Source of the DNA: Demequina flava
GTDB lineage: Bacteria > Actinomycetota > Actinomycetes > Actinomycetales > Demequinaceae
DNA: 64,000 bases
NCBI RefSeq assembly: GCF_000975035.1
Contig: NZ_BBRA01000001.1
Span: 186,001-250,000, forward strand
Direction: 5' to 3'
The notes beneath the pieces were generated by a model. That model saw only the letters and a list, made by a program, of their open reading frames with translations, was not told the origin of the DNA and did no database searches. The number at the start of each line of letters is the position of its first letter. The first letter of the stretch is position 1. Below, piece by piece: positions 37,049-46,237 of the stretch. The position numbers and the translations under genes are program-made.

Positions 37049-37806
37049 ACCCAGCCCATGATTCGGCACATGTTCCCTCCTTCAATCAACGCACGATCAT
37101 CGGCATCCGGTACCGCCTTCGCAATCTTCATACGCTCAAGGTCGAAGTCGGAACCGGGCCACTCGGAACCCATCAGGATCTTCTCCGCCCCGACCCGAGC
37201 GTACGCTCGCTTAACGTCTGACATGAGGGTCGCCGACGTTTCTAAGTAGACGTTCTCGCGGCGCTCAGCGACGATGATCGCTTCTGGGACGTTCCACACT
37301 GCACCCATGTGAGCGATGATGGTGGGCACCGTCGGGTGGTCTTTCGCAATCTCCTCGATAGCAAACGGCGCACAAAACGCATCATCCAGCGCGTTAATAA
37401 GTACCGGGATCTTCAACTCAGCGCAAACCTCAAAAACGGGATCGAGCAGTCCGTGATCGGCAACGTGGTAGCCGTGCATACTCGGATGAAGCTTTAGTCC
37501 GACAAGACCCGCATCGACGAACGTTCGGATCTGCTCGGTGGCGTCGTCGTCTTGTGGCATGACTTGGCCAAACCCGAAGAGTCGGTCAGGGTGACGCTTG
37601 ACAAGTCCCGCGAGGAACTCATTCTCGATGCGCTGCGCTAGCGAACACACCATCGCCTTGTCCACTCCCGCCGCGTCCATCCGGTCGAGGATGCGAGAGG
37701 CATCAAACGGCACATAAGGCGGCGCCTGTTGCCCTGGACGCGCGCCGGTGAGGTAGTCACTGCGCCCACGCACATCCTGCGTTGTGTTGTAACTATCAAT
37801 AATCAT
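37045..37806 (-). CDS. amidohydrolase-2 family protein without the usual HxH motif
   Basis: A 253-residue TIM-barrel protein of PF04909. Recognisable parts are FGFGQVMPQDD, GLVGLKLHPSMHGYHVADHG, PTIIAHMGAVWNVPEAI, NVYLETSATL and the end KILMGSEWPGSDF. The N-terminal metal motif, normally DxHxH, is IIDSYNTTQD, and the late Asp of the SD/TD motif is Glu. Metal binding is therefore reduced or different; it might be a lyase, lactonase or isomerase rather than a standard hydrolase. AAGGAG precedes ATG 37806, 16 bp after the carboxylase stop. Confidence 0.8.
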   Translation of the reverse strand: MIIDSYNTTQDVRGRSDYLTGARPGQQAPPYVPFDASRILDRMDAAGVDKAMVCSLAQRIENEFLAGLVKRHPDRLFGFGQVMPQDDDATEQIRTFVDAGLVGLKLHPSMHGYHVADHGLLDPVFEVCAELKIPVLINALDDAFCAPFAIEEIAKDHPTVPTIIAHMGAVWNVPEAIIVAERRENVYLETSATLMSDVKRAYARVGAEKILMGSEWPGSDFDLERMKIAKAVPDADDRALIEGGNMCRIMGWV

Positions 37807-37822
37807 GAGCTTCTCCTTGTGT

Positions 37823-40800
37823 TCAGACGATGGGACGGACGATGGCTACCGGTTGGCCCGCGGTGACCGGTTCGCCGGGGTTGACAAGTAGTTCCAGGAC
37901 AGTGACGGCACGCTCGGGCACAACGGGAACTTCCATCTTCATGGCCTCGAGGACAACGATTGCGTCGCCCGCGCCAGCTTCCTGACCTGGTACGGCGGGT
38001 ACTTTCCAGACGACACCGGCCATGGGTGCTACGCACACGTCCGCCCCGTCGGGGACCTCAGTAGCGGGACTAGTTCCGAGGTCGGAATCGCCCAAGGGCC
38101 CGGGGTCGGCCACTTCAAATTCCCCTGAGGCCTCCCATGCGGCGCGCTCTGCTTCGAAGGCTTCGCCTTGTCGCCCGCGGAACAGCGATATTGATTCGGC
38201 TTCCCGCTCCAAGAACTCACGATGCTCCGCCAGCGAGAACTCTCCTTCAGTCACAGGGACTTCGAAGCGCCCTGCTGCGAAGGCAATCCGCTGTTCTTCA
38301 AGGGTGTCTGGATCGACCTCGACAAATTTCACGCGGTCGAAGAACCGCAGCAACCACGGTTCACCCGGGAGAAAGTTTGGGTTTGAATTACGAACTCCGC
38401 CCCAGATCGGGAGCGTTCTTCCAACAAGTTGATATCCACCGGGGCTATCCATGCCATAGATACACATGTAACTTCCACCGATGCCAACTGTTCCTTCCGC
38501 AGTCCATGTGCGTGCCGGGTTGTACTTAGTCGTGACGAGGCGGTGCCGGGGGTCGATCGGTACAGCCGCGGGCGCACCCAGGTATACGTCGCCGAGTCCG
38601 AGCACCATGTATGACGCGTCAAAGACCGTCCGCCGTACATCGTCGGCCTCTGCCAAGCCATTGATGCGGCGAATGAACTCAATATTGTCCGGGCTCCATG
38701 GTGCGTCGTCACGAACGAGATCTTCGTAGCGGCCTATCGCAGCTCTAACCACAGGGTCATCCCACGACATGGGGAGGTGCACCTCCCTACTCGGCACCAC
38801 GAGGTTGTCAGTGGCAGGCAAAGCGGATTCGAGCTCTTCCAAGAGACGATGAAGGTCCCGCACACTCATCTGGTCGGCGTCGACGTGGAGGTGCAACGAC
38901 CGGATACCGGGTGTCACATCGACGACCCCACGCGCGGAATGTTCGGTCAGCGCCTCCATCAGCGCATGGACGCGCAAGCGGAGTCCGAGGTCGAGTTCCA
39001 TGTCGCCGTACTCGACTAAGAGATTGTCGTCACCGCCACGGCGGTACACAACGGCTGGGCTGTCGGCTTCAGCCTCGCGTCGCCCAAGCACACCGTCGTC
39101 CGAGTCACTGCCGACGTGGGAAGGGTTGAAGACAGCAGCCTTTGCGCGGGCGGAACGGATATCAGACGTTATTGAGTCATCTACGGGGACGAGCGTTACC
39201 GTGTCACCAGGACGCATCTGGCCGATCTTCCATCGATCAGCCGAGACCACGGTCACCGGGCACGCGAACCCTCCCAGAGACGGGCCGTCGGGGCCGAGAA
39301 TCGAGGGAGTGTCACCAGTAAAGTTGATTGCCCCGACGGAGTAGGCATTGTCGTGGAGGTTGGATGGGTGCAGTCCAGCTTCGCCGCCATCTGGCCGTGC
39401 CCACGTAGGCTTCGGGCCGATCAGCCTCACACCGGTCCTCGCAGCGTGGACGTGAACGCGCCATTCGGCTTCATAAAGCGCGTTAATAGACTCTCGAGTG
39501 AAGTACTCCGGCGCTGGCTGCGGGCCCTCAGCAACATGCAACACCCACGCACCGGGGAACTCAGGACGGTCGAGCCCGGCACTCTTGTCAGGGGCAAGAG
39601 CGGCACCCGCCCCTGCCCGCAAGACGTCTCCGAGCCGCAATGCTCGCCCGCCGTGGCCGCCAAATCCTCCTGCGACAAAGGTCGATGCACTCCCCAGGTA
39701 CGTGGGAGCGTCGAATCCTCCAGCAACCGCGATATACGTACGCGCACCTGCCGTAGGAGTTGCGACATCGAGCACCTGCCCGGCATCGACCCGGATCAGT
39801 TCCCACTGCTCCACGTTTACGCCGTCAAGTCGGACCTGCGCTGGCGCTCCCGTGACCGCCACATAGGTGTCATAGCTGAATGAAAGGGCGGGACCCTGCA
39901 TCGTAGCTTCAAGCGCAGTTGCTCCTTCATCGTTACCCACCAACCGATTGGCGCGGCGCATCGAGACATCATCGAAGGGCCCGGACGGAGGAACTCCCAC
40001 TTGCCAGTGGCCAACACGGCCCGGCCAATCCTGCAATGTTGTCGACATACCCGGCCGTTCAACAACGATCCTGGCGTCAGTTACGTCGACGGACGCCAAG
40101 GTATTCGTCGTGGGAGTCGTATCGACCACAAGCGGATCCACGGCGAGCGCCTTCAGCAAAGGAAGGTTCGTCTCGATGCCGTCTATTCGAGTGTCAGCGA
40201 GCGCACCCGCCAAGATGGAGAAGGCTTCGGCCCGATCCTGACCAGTCGCGATGATTTTGACCAGCAAACTGTCGTAGTCAGTCGTCACGACATCACCGGT
40301 TTCGATTCCCGCTTCGACGCGGACGCCGGTGCCCTCGGGCAGTAGCACCCGGGTAACCAGTCCCGAACTTGGTCGAAAGCCTGCAGAGACGTCCTCCGCA
40401 CACACTCGAGCTTCTACGGAGTGTCCTGTCTGGACTATTTCAGGCAGAGTTTTCTCACCGCCAGCGAGCCGGAGCATCACGTCGACCAAGTCAACTCCGC
40501 TCACCTGCTCGGTCACCGGGTGTTCAACTTGGAGACGGGTATTCGCCTCTAAGAAATAGTGATCATCACCGCTCACGAGGAACTCCACAGTTCCTACGGA
40601 GCGGTAGTTCACTGCCGATGCGATACGTCGCGCATCCTCCCAAAGCTGGTCACGCAGACGGCAGTGAAGGCCAATCGCCGGAGCCTCCTCCATCACCTTC
40701 TGATGACGCCGCTGGAGACTACAATCTCGATCACCCAGCACGACAACATTCCCGCTTCCATCCCCTACGATCTGGACCTCGACGTGGCGCGGAGCGATGA

Positions 40801-41407
40801 TGGCCTTTTCAAGAAACACGCTGGAGTCACCGAACAGGCGGAATGCAAGCGAACCTAGCGCCGAGTAGGCCTCAACGAGCTCTGTCTCGTTGTCGCACCG
40901 CTGAACTCCCATCCCTCCTCCCCCAGCAACGGCCTTCAGCATGACCGGATATCCAATCAACGCTGCGGCTCGATTCGCTTCCGCCGCAGAGCCAAGAACC
41001 CCCGTGCCTGGGATGCTGCTTACGCCTGCACTGGCGGCGAGCGATCGGGCACGGGATTTGGAACCGAACAACGCGATTTGGCGGGCTGTTGGGCCGATGA
41101 ACGTGAGCCCTGCGTCATCGACAGCTTCAGCAAACGCGGCGTTCTCCGAAAGGAACCCGTACCCTGGATGAATAGCGTCAGCTCCGACACCAGTGGCAAT
41201 GTCAATAATCTCAGCGATGTCGAGATATCCGGCTCCGTCCGCAGACAATGCGACCGCCACATCCGCCTCGCGCACGTGCGCAGCAGCAGCATCGGCAGCC
41301 GTGTATACCGCGATTGCTGTCTGTCCCGCGGACTGAACGGCACGGATGATACGGCGCGCGATCTCGCCGCGATTCGCAACCAATACAGCGGTAATGGTGA
41401 GTGACAT
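37823..41407 (-). CDS. biotin-dependent urea carboxylase (or guanidine carboxylase)
   Basis: 1194 residues in the standard order. Biotin carboxylase (about 1-450): KAVAGGGGMGVQRCDN, RHVEVQIVGDGSG, FLEANTRLQVEHPVTEQ. Carboxyltransferase made of KipA- and KipI-like parts (about 455-1060): STTLQDWPGRVGHWQVGVPP, LIGPKPTWARPDGGEAGLHP, DAPWSPDNIEFIRRINGL. Biotinyl domain at the end: VVLEAMKMEVPV with the biotin Lys. The enzyme makes allophanate from urea, ATP and bicarbonate; close relatives prefer guanidine. No CgdAB/UAAP genes or urease lie in the window. It leads a four-gene operon behind a TTGGATCCAA site. Confidence 0.93.
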   Translation of the reverse strand: MSLTITAVLVANRGEIARRIIRAVQSAGQTAIAVYTAADAAAAHVREADVAVALSADGAGYLDIAEIIDIATGVGADAIHPGYGFLSENAAFAEAVDDAGLTFIGPTARQIALFGSKSRARSLAASAGVSSIPGTGVLGSAAEANRAAALIGYPVMLKAVAGGGGMGVQRCDNETELVEAYSALGSLAFRLFGDSSVFLEKAIIAPRHVEVQIVGDGSGNVVVLGDRDCSLQRRHQKVMEEAPAIGLHCRLRDQLWEDARRIASAVNYRSVGTVEFLVSGDDHYFLEANTRLQVEHPVTEQVSGVDLVDVMLRLAGGEKTLPEIVQTGHSVEARVCAEDVSAGFRPSSGLVTRVLLPEGTGVRVEAGIETGDVVTTDYDSLLVKIIATGQDRAEAFSILAGALADTRIDGIETNLPLLKALAVDPLVVDTTPTTNTLASVDVTDARIVVERPGMSTTLQDWPGRVGHWQVGVPPSGPFDDVSMRRANRLVGNDEGATALEATMQGPALSFSYDTYVAVTGAPAQVRLDGVNVEQWELIRVDAGQVLDVATPTAGARTYIAVAGGFDAPTYLGSASTFVAGGFGGHGGRALRLGDVLRAGAGAALAPDKSAGLDRPEFPGAWVLHVAEGPQPAPEYFTRESINALYEAEWRVHVHAARTGVRLIGPKPTWARPDGGEAGLHPSNLHDNAYSVGAINFTGDTPSILGPDGPSLGGFACPVTVVSADRWKIGQMRPGDTVTLVPVDDSITSDIRSARAKAAVFNPSHVGSDSDDGVLGRREAEADSPAVVYRRGGDDNLLVEYGDMELDLGLRLRVHALMEALTEHSARGVVDVTPGIRSLHLHVDADQMSVRDLHRLLEELESALPATDNLVVPSREVHLPMSWDDPVVRAAIGRYEDLVRDDAPWSPDNIEFIRRINGLAEADDVRRTVFDASYMVLGLGDVYLGAPAAVPIDPRHRLVTTKYNPARTWTAEGTVGIGGSYMCIYGMDSPGGYQLVGRTLPIWGGVRNSNPNFLPGEPWLLRFFDRVKFVEVDPDTLEEQRIAFAAGRFEVPVTEGEFSLAEHREFLEREAESISLFRGRQGEAFEAERAAWEASGEFEVADPGPLGDSDLGTSPATEVPDGADVCVAPMAGVVWKVPAVPGQEAGAGDAIVVLEAMKMEVPVVPERAVTVLELLVNPGEPVTAGQPVAIVRPIV

Positions 41408-41500
41408 GTCCGGCTAGGTCCTTTCAGACAAATCCGCGACCGCCCTGGGGATCTCACAAGTCGGAGCAACCATGCGGAGTTGTCTACTATTTAGAGCAAG

Positions 41501-41510
41501 TTGGATCCAA
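41501..41510. promoter_or_regulatory. TTGGATCCAA operator upstream of urea carboxylase
   Basis: A perfect TTGGATCCAA about 95 bp before the carboxylase start, in an AT-richer stretch with a TAAATAGT-like -10 region between the site and the gene on the minus strand. This is the third exact copy; I found no exact copies elsewhere in the window by eye. Confidence 0.75.
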
Positions 41511-41866
41511 TCTACACGCTTGAGTATCCGAACAGCGACACGAGCGTTTCCCCCATGTAAATTTTCCCGCCGATGGCGCGAACGACTCATGCCGCGGGGT
41601 GATCCTGGAATCGAGACAGGGCCTGGCCTGCAAGCATCGGCCCCGACCGCAACCCCTCGACACCCGCATCGTCGGCCTCGAATTTACAAGAACGTAACCT
41701 GGGAGTTCACGTTCGGATACACGGGAATGTAGATTGGATACACATCAGCACAAGTTGGATGCCTGACCGCTCTCCGCGACTCACCTTTGAGCTGATCCGC
41801 AGCGGCCTCGCAAACGTGAGGCGGAACCACTGCGGCTACCTCCCCCTCCGTCCACTAGGAGTAACA
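41511..41866. other. divergent promoter region between urea carboxylase and the ABC importer
   Basis: This 356-bp region has no convincing gene. It holds one copy of the dispersed 10-mer (AGCATCGGCC at 41633) and, from 41711, three GGATAC/GGAT half-sites before the importer. A short open frame continuing upstream of the importer ATG (from 41759) has no ribosome site. Confidence 0.5.
41734..41763. promoter_or_regulatory. degenerate GntR operator pair before the ABC importer
   Basis: TTGGATAC (41734-41741) and TTGGATGC (41755-41762) lie 21 bp apart start to start, about two helical turns, and share the GGATAC/GGATGC combination seen before the allophanate hydrolase gene. A further CGGATAC lies at 41714. 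The match to the palindrome is partial. Confidence 0.5.
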
Positions 41867-43450
41867 ATGGCTAGGAAAACCGTCGCCTTCGCGACTTACG
41901 CACTTACCGCGACACTTACGCTCGCGGCATGCTCAGCCGCCACGGAAGAACCAGGAACCGCTACCTCGGCTGGCGAGTCTTCGGCACCGACCGCATCGAC
42001 CGACACCATCAATACAGAGCTCTTTTCCGCTCCGACTCAGTTTGATCCCGCAATCGCATCCGGCTCGGCAAGCGTCTCGGCCGCCCGCCTTGGGTTCGAC
42101 ACCCTGCTCAGGGCTAGCGACGAAGGATATGTTGGCGGATTGGCATCGGACTGGGAAGCCCAGTCCGCGTCGGACTACACTCTCACCATTCGCAGCGACG
42201 CCACGTGTTCCGATGGCACAAGCATCGATGCGCAGGTTGTCGCGGACTCGCTGACGTACCTCACAACCGTCGACGATGCCGCCGCACAAGCCGCCACGGC
42301 ACAGGCATTCGGAGCGGGCAGCGCGACGTTCACCGCGAGCGACGATGTCCTCACCATCAGTTTGAGCGAACCGTATTCAGCAGTGTTGGCGGGCCTTGCG
42401 CTCGAGAACACCGGCGTGATCTGCCCTGCCGGTCTCGAAGACCTCGAGGGCCTCGCAGCGGGGACAGTTGAGGGTGCCTGGTCGGGCCCTTACACCCTGA
42501 GCGACAGCAACCCAGGCGTGAGCGCTTCCTACGCCTTGCGTGACGACTACACAGTCTGGCCCTACGAGCTCGACGGTGTGCCGGCGGAAACGATCAACAT
42601 CACCGTTGCCGCAGATTCGACTACCTCCGCCAATCTCCTGCAGTCAGGAGGAGTGGACGTTACTCGTTTCTACGATTCCAACGCGCTTCAGTTCACCGAA
42701 AGCGATGACTACTCATATGAGACAACCAACGCCTCAGCTTACTCTCTCGTCTTTAACCAAACGGAGGGTTCTGGATCCATCTTCATCGATGCTCCGGAAC
42801 TCCGTGCCGCTGCTGCCAGCGCAGTATCGCGCGAAAGGTTCAACGAGGCCGCACTCGATGGTCTCGGCACTCCGCTGACCTCCATCACGTACACGCAGTC
42901 CCCGTGTGTAGCTGATGACGAGTCACTACTTCAGCCGTACGACACGGCGGCCGCCACGAGCGAGCTCGAAGGCGTGACGATCCGTCTGCTCACGATGTCG
43001 AACTGGGACGCCGCGACTGACTACATGTCAGAGTCTCTGCGGGCCGCAGGCGCAACCGTCGAAGTTACCGAACTTGACCCCGCCGACTGGAGAGCAGCTC
43101 AGCGGGCCGAGAAGGGCATCTGGGATGTCACTCTCGTCGCCGATGGCAACACCACCGGAATTGTCAGCCTTTCTCTCGAACGTGTAATGGGGCCGCTGAC
43201 TGAAGACGGCGGTTCCAACATCACAGGCAAGGTCAACGACGTTGCAGACTCTGCACTCGCCGTCTCGATGTCGACCGACGATGAGGATGCCGCGTGCGCT
43301 TCCTTGCTCGAAGCTCAAGAGTCGGTACTTGCCGACGTCGCCTTTGCCCCCCTGATCTCCGACACGCACTTCATCGTGTCGCGCGCAGGTTTCTCGTCGC
43401 CGATCATCGCCGGCAACTGGGACCTCACCGCCATGCGTGTGACGGCGTAG
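41867..43450 (+). CDS. peptide/amide ABC importer, substrate-binding lipoprotein
   Basis: 527 residues from ATG 41867 (AGGAG six bases upstream). The lipoprotein signal ends LTLAAC, then an acidic linker and a family-5 (DppA/OppA) binding domain: DTINTELFSAPTQFDPAIAS, LASDWEAQSASDYTLTIRSD, YSAVLAGLALENTGVICPA, ELRAAAASAVSRERFNEAAL. Family-5 proteins bind peptides, nickel, opines, ureido compounds and others. It leads a five-gene plus-strand operon ending in an amidohydrolase, so the ligand is probably the island substrate. Confidence 0.88.
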   Translation: MARKTVAFATYALTATLTLAACSAATEEPGTATSAGESSAPTASTDTINTELFSAPTQFDPAIASGSASVSAARLGFDTLLRASDEGYVGGLASDWEAQSASDYTLTIRSDATCSDGTSIDAQVVADSLTYLTTVDDAAAQAATAQAFGAGSATFTASDDVLTISLSEPYSAVLAGLALENTGVICPAGLEDLEGLAAGTVEGAWSGPYTLSDSNPGVSASYALRDDYTVWPYELDGVPAETINITVAADSTTSANLLQSGGVDVTRFYDSNALQFTESDDYSYETTNASAYSLVFNQTEGSGSIFIDAPELRAAAASAVSRERFNEAALDGLGTPLTSITYTQSPCVADDESLLQPYDTAAATSELEGVTIRLLTMSNWDAATDYMSESLRAAGATVEVTELDPADWRAAQRAEKGIWDVTLVADGNTTGIVSLSLERVMGPLTEDGGSNITGKVNDVADSALAVSMSTDDEDAACASLLEAQESVLADVAFAPLISDTHFIVSRAGFSSPIIAGNWDLTAMRVTA

Positions 43451-43454
43451 AGAC

Positions 43455-44546
43455 ATGAATAGCGCCGCTCGCGCCGGAGACCAAGGAAGGAACGACACCA
43501 CAGTGCCCGAATCGCTGTCGAACGACTCCGAGGCCCCCGGCACGGGCGGCGCTCCCGCCGTCAGCCCGCATGGAGCAGGAAGTCGGGCTCAGACGTGGAA
43601 ACGGTTCCTCATTCGCAGGTTCAAGAGCCTCGCAATCAGCCTCGTCATGCTCGTCCTCATGACGTTTTTCATCGTTCAACTTATTCCTGGGGACCCAGCT
43701 GAGGCTATCGCCGGCCCCGACGCCTCGCCGGCCACCGTCGATGCTGTGCGCTCAGAGCTTGGCCTTGATGACCCCACCCTTGCCCAACTGTGGGACTACC
43801 TCGTAGGGGTGGCGACCGGCAATTTTGGCGAATCATTTCGCTACGGCGTTCCGGCCCTCGACATCGTCATGGCTGCTGCGCCGTACACAATCACAATCGC
43901 GTTCGCGTCCGTTCTGATCGTGCTGGTGGGCGGTGTGGCGTTGGGGATCTCGGTCGCAATCGCAACGCGTGGCGACCGCCGCCGCTGGCTCGGCACAAGT
44001 TTCACCACGATTACAAGTGTTCTCACATCGATTCCCCCGTACATCCTCGCAACATTTCTCGTCGTGATTTTCGCTCTGTGGCTGTCGTGGTTTCCGCCGG
44101 CGTACACCCTTGCCTATGGGTTTTGGCAATCTGCCGTGCTGCCTATCGCAGCACTGTCCATTGGCAGCATCGGAGGCATGGCCCGCATCGTGCGGCGTGA
44201 AGCCGCGGTGATCGAAGAAATGGACTACATGCGTAGCGCGCGCGGATGGCGACTTCCGGCCATCGTGCGATATGGGAAGCACTTGCTCCCAAACGTGCTC
44301 ACCACCGCGCTCACGCTGTCAGGGATCATCCTCACCGCGTTGCTCGGTTCCGCTCTTATCGTGGAGACGGTGTTCGGCTGGCCGGGAATTGGCAGTGCAG
44401 TGATCCGCGCTATCGCTGAAGACAAGGACTATCCCGTCATCCGCGCCGCGGTGTTCGTCATCGGCGCGATCTCGCTGATCACTACCCTCGTCATCGACAT
44501 CGTCCTTGGCGCTATCGACCCTCGGACCCTCGGAGAAGAACGTTGA
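43455..44546 (+). CDS. ABC importer permease, DppB-like
   Basis: Up to 363 residues from ATG 43455; GTG 43503, which has AAGGAAGG upstream, is an alternative and better matches family length. The membrane domain has the DppB order: LISLVM-type first helix with FIVQLIPGDPAEAIAG, the periplasmic LGLDDPTLAQLWDYLVG, GNFGESFRYG, and the ATPase-coupling EAA loop MDYMRSARGWRLPAIVRYGK, then ALLGSALIVETVFGWPGIG. It overlaps the next gene by 4 bp (TTGA). Confidence 0.9.
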   Translation: MNSAARAGDQGRNDTTVPESLSNDSEAPGTGGAPAVSPHGAGSRAQTWKRFLIRRFKSLAISLVMLVLMTFFIVQLIPGDPAEAIAGPDASPATVDAVRSELGLDDPTLAQLWDYLVGVATGNFGESFRYGVPALDIVMAAAPYTITIAFASVLIVLVGGVALGISVAIATRGDRRRWLGTSFTTITSVLTSIPPYILATFLVVIFALWLSWFPPAYTLAYGFWQSAVLPIAALSIGSIGGMARIVRREAAVIEEMDYMRSARGWRLPAIVRYGKHLLPNVLTTALTLSGIILTALLGSALIVETVFGWPGIGSAVIRAIAEDKDYPVIRAAVFVIGAISLITTLVIDIVLGAIDPRTLGEER

Positions 44547-46237
44547 ACGCCACCGTAGCGCGCCCGCAGACGCGCCGTGTCCGTTGGAACGGCACACTGA
44601 TCGCGGGCATCGTCATGTTCGCGATCGTGGCGCTCGTCGCCATCTTTGCGCCGTTTTTCTACACCGACCAGGCGGCCGAGTTAACGGGAAACTCAAACCT
44701 TGGCACCGTTGCCGGTCACCCACTCGGGACGGATGCCCTTGGACGAGACATGCTCGCCAGGACCCTCGTCGCCACACGGACGACAGTATTGATGGCTCTC
44801 GCGGCGACCTCGCTGGCGGCAGTCGTGGGAATCGGCTTCGGGATCGGCGTCTGGCTGGCTCCTCGACGTATCCGCAACCTTGGACTACGGCTAATCGAGT
44901 TCTTCATTTCCTACCCGGGACTCCTGCTGGCGATCATCGTGGCCGCTATCTTGGGACAGGGTGCGGTCACTGCAGTGATCGCGGTCGCCATCGCCAGTAT
45001 CGCGGGATTTGCGCGCCTCACTGCCAACCTCGCGTCAGGCATTGCGGCCCGCCAGTACGTGACGACAGCCCGTCTCTTGGGCGTTCCAGGCCCCCGCATC
45101 GCAATTCGGCACGTGCTCCCTAATATGGCTGAGCCGATGCTAATCATTACCGCTCAGGCATTCGCCGGAGCCTTAGTCGAGATATCCGGGCTATCGTTCG
45201 TCGGCCTAGGCACACAAGCTCCGTACTACGACTACGGGACCCTACTTTCCGACAGCCTGTCAAAGATCATGACGAACCCGATTTTGCTCGTTGGTCCTGC
45301 GGTGGCCATCATCTTTGTCTCAATGGCCGCCCTCTTCGTTGGAGACGGGCTAGCCGCCGCAGCAAACCCCCGGTCCAACGCAAAGCAAGCGCGCGTCTCC
45401 GCGCGATCTGACAAGTCCACTTCACTCGAGGTGCCGCAAGACGCACTCCTTGTCGCCGATGGTATCCACGTGAGCCACATTGAGTCTGGACGGGAGATTG
45501 TCTCCGACGTCTCGTTCACGATTCGCCGCGGGGAGATCGTGGGAATTGTGGGAGAGTCCGGCTCGGGAAAGTCTCTGACCGCTTCTGTCGCATCTTGTCT
45601 TTTGCAGGATGGATTGCACGCTTCCGCACGCCGCCTGACCCTAGGTGAAACCGACCTCCTTGGGCGAGTTCCACAACCTGAACTCGCTTCACGCATCGGC
45701 CTTGTGTACCAAGACCCAGGAACAGCGCTCAATCCCGCCCTTACTCTCGGTTCGCAACTCACAGACGTGTTGCGCACCAGGATGGGGATGCGACGGCGTG
45801 AAGCTCGCAATGCCCTAGTCGCGGCATTCAAAGATGTTCTCATGCCAGACCCAGAGGGCCGCCTGCGCCAGAATCCTCATGAGCTCTCTGGAGGCATGAA
45901 CCAAAGGGCGATGATTGCATCCGCGATGAGTGTTGAGCCCGAGTTGCTGATTGCAGATGAGCCAACCACCGCACTTGACGTCACTGTGCAGCGTGAGGTC
46001 CTGGCGCTCATCCATCGCCTTAACTCAGAACGAGGCACCGCCGTGCTCTTCATCTCACATGACCTCGGAGTGGTTCGTCGCCTATGCGACCGAGTTCTGG
46101 TCATGCAGCGGGGTCAGATTGTTGAGGAAATCTCTTCGATGGAGAATCTCACTGTTGAGGGGGCTCAACACCCGTACACCAGGCAACTCCTTGCGGCCAC
46201 TCCCGTCGTGAGCGTGGCAAACGAGGAGCAGCAATGA
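44543..46237 (+). CDS. ABC importer permease-ATPase fusion (DppC-DppD type)
   Basis: 564 residues from TTG 44543, overlapping the DppB stop. Residues about 1-280 are a DppC-like permease (GHPLGTDALGRDMLARTLVA, EAA-loop region ARLLGVPGPRIAIRHVLPNM). Residues about 300-564 are a DppD-like ATPase: IVGESGSGKSLTAS, LSGGMNQRAMIASAMS, LLIADEPTTALDVT, SHDLGVVRR, and the C-terminal HPYTRQLLAATP oligopeptide-type tail. Such fusions occur in actinobacterial peptide importers, so this is probably natural and not an error. It overlaps the next gene by ATGA. Confidence 0.9.
   Translation: MNATVARPQTRRVRWNGTLIAGIVMFAIVALVAIFAPFFYTDQAAELTGNSNLGTVAGHPLGTDALGRDMLARTLVATRTTVLMALAATSLAAVVGIGFGIGVWLAPRRIRNLGLRLIEFFISYPGLLLAIIVAAILGQGAVTAVIAVAIASIAGFARLTANLASGIAARQYVTTARLLGVPGPRIAIRHVLPNMAEPMLIITAQAFAGALVEISGLSFVGLGTQAPYYDYGTLLSDSLSKIMTNPILLVGPAVAIIFVSMAALFVGDGLAAAANPRSNAKQARVSARSDKSTSLEVPQDALLVADGIHVSHIESGREIVSDVSFTIRRGEIVGIVGESGSGKSLTASVASCLLQDGLHASARRLTLGETDLLGRVPQPELASRIGLVYQDPGTALNPALTLGSQLTDVLRTRMGMRRREARNALVAAFKDVLMPDPEGRLRQNPHELSGGMNQRAMIASAMSVEPELLIADEPTTALDVTVQREVLALIHRLNSERGTAVLFISHDLGVVRRLCDRVLVMQRGQIVEEISSMENLTVEGAQHPYTRQLLAATPVVSVANEEQQ

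Noticed and set aside
37823-41407. Guanidine riboswitch upstream of the carboxylase
   Set aside because: I looked at 41408-41866 for the conserved ACGR-type hairpins or ykkC-like folds and saw none; operator sites explain the region better.
42773-42790. GGATCC-containing sites inside the binding-protein gene
   Set aside because: They lack the flanking TT/AA and lie within coding sequence; chance matches to a 6-mer.
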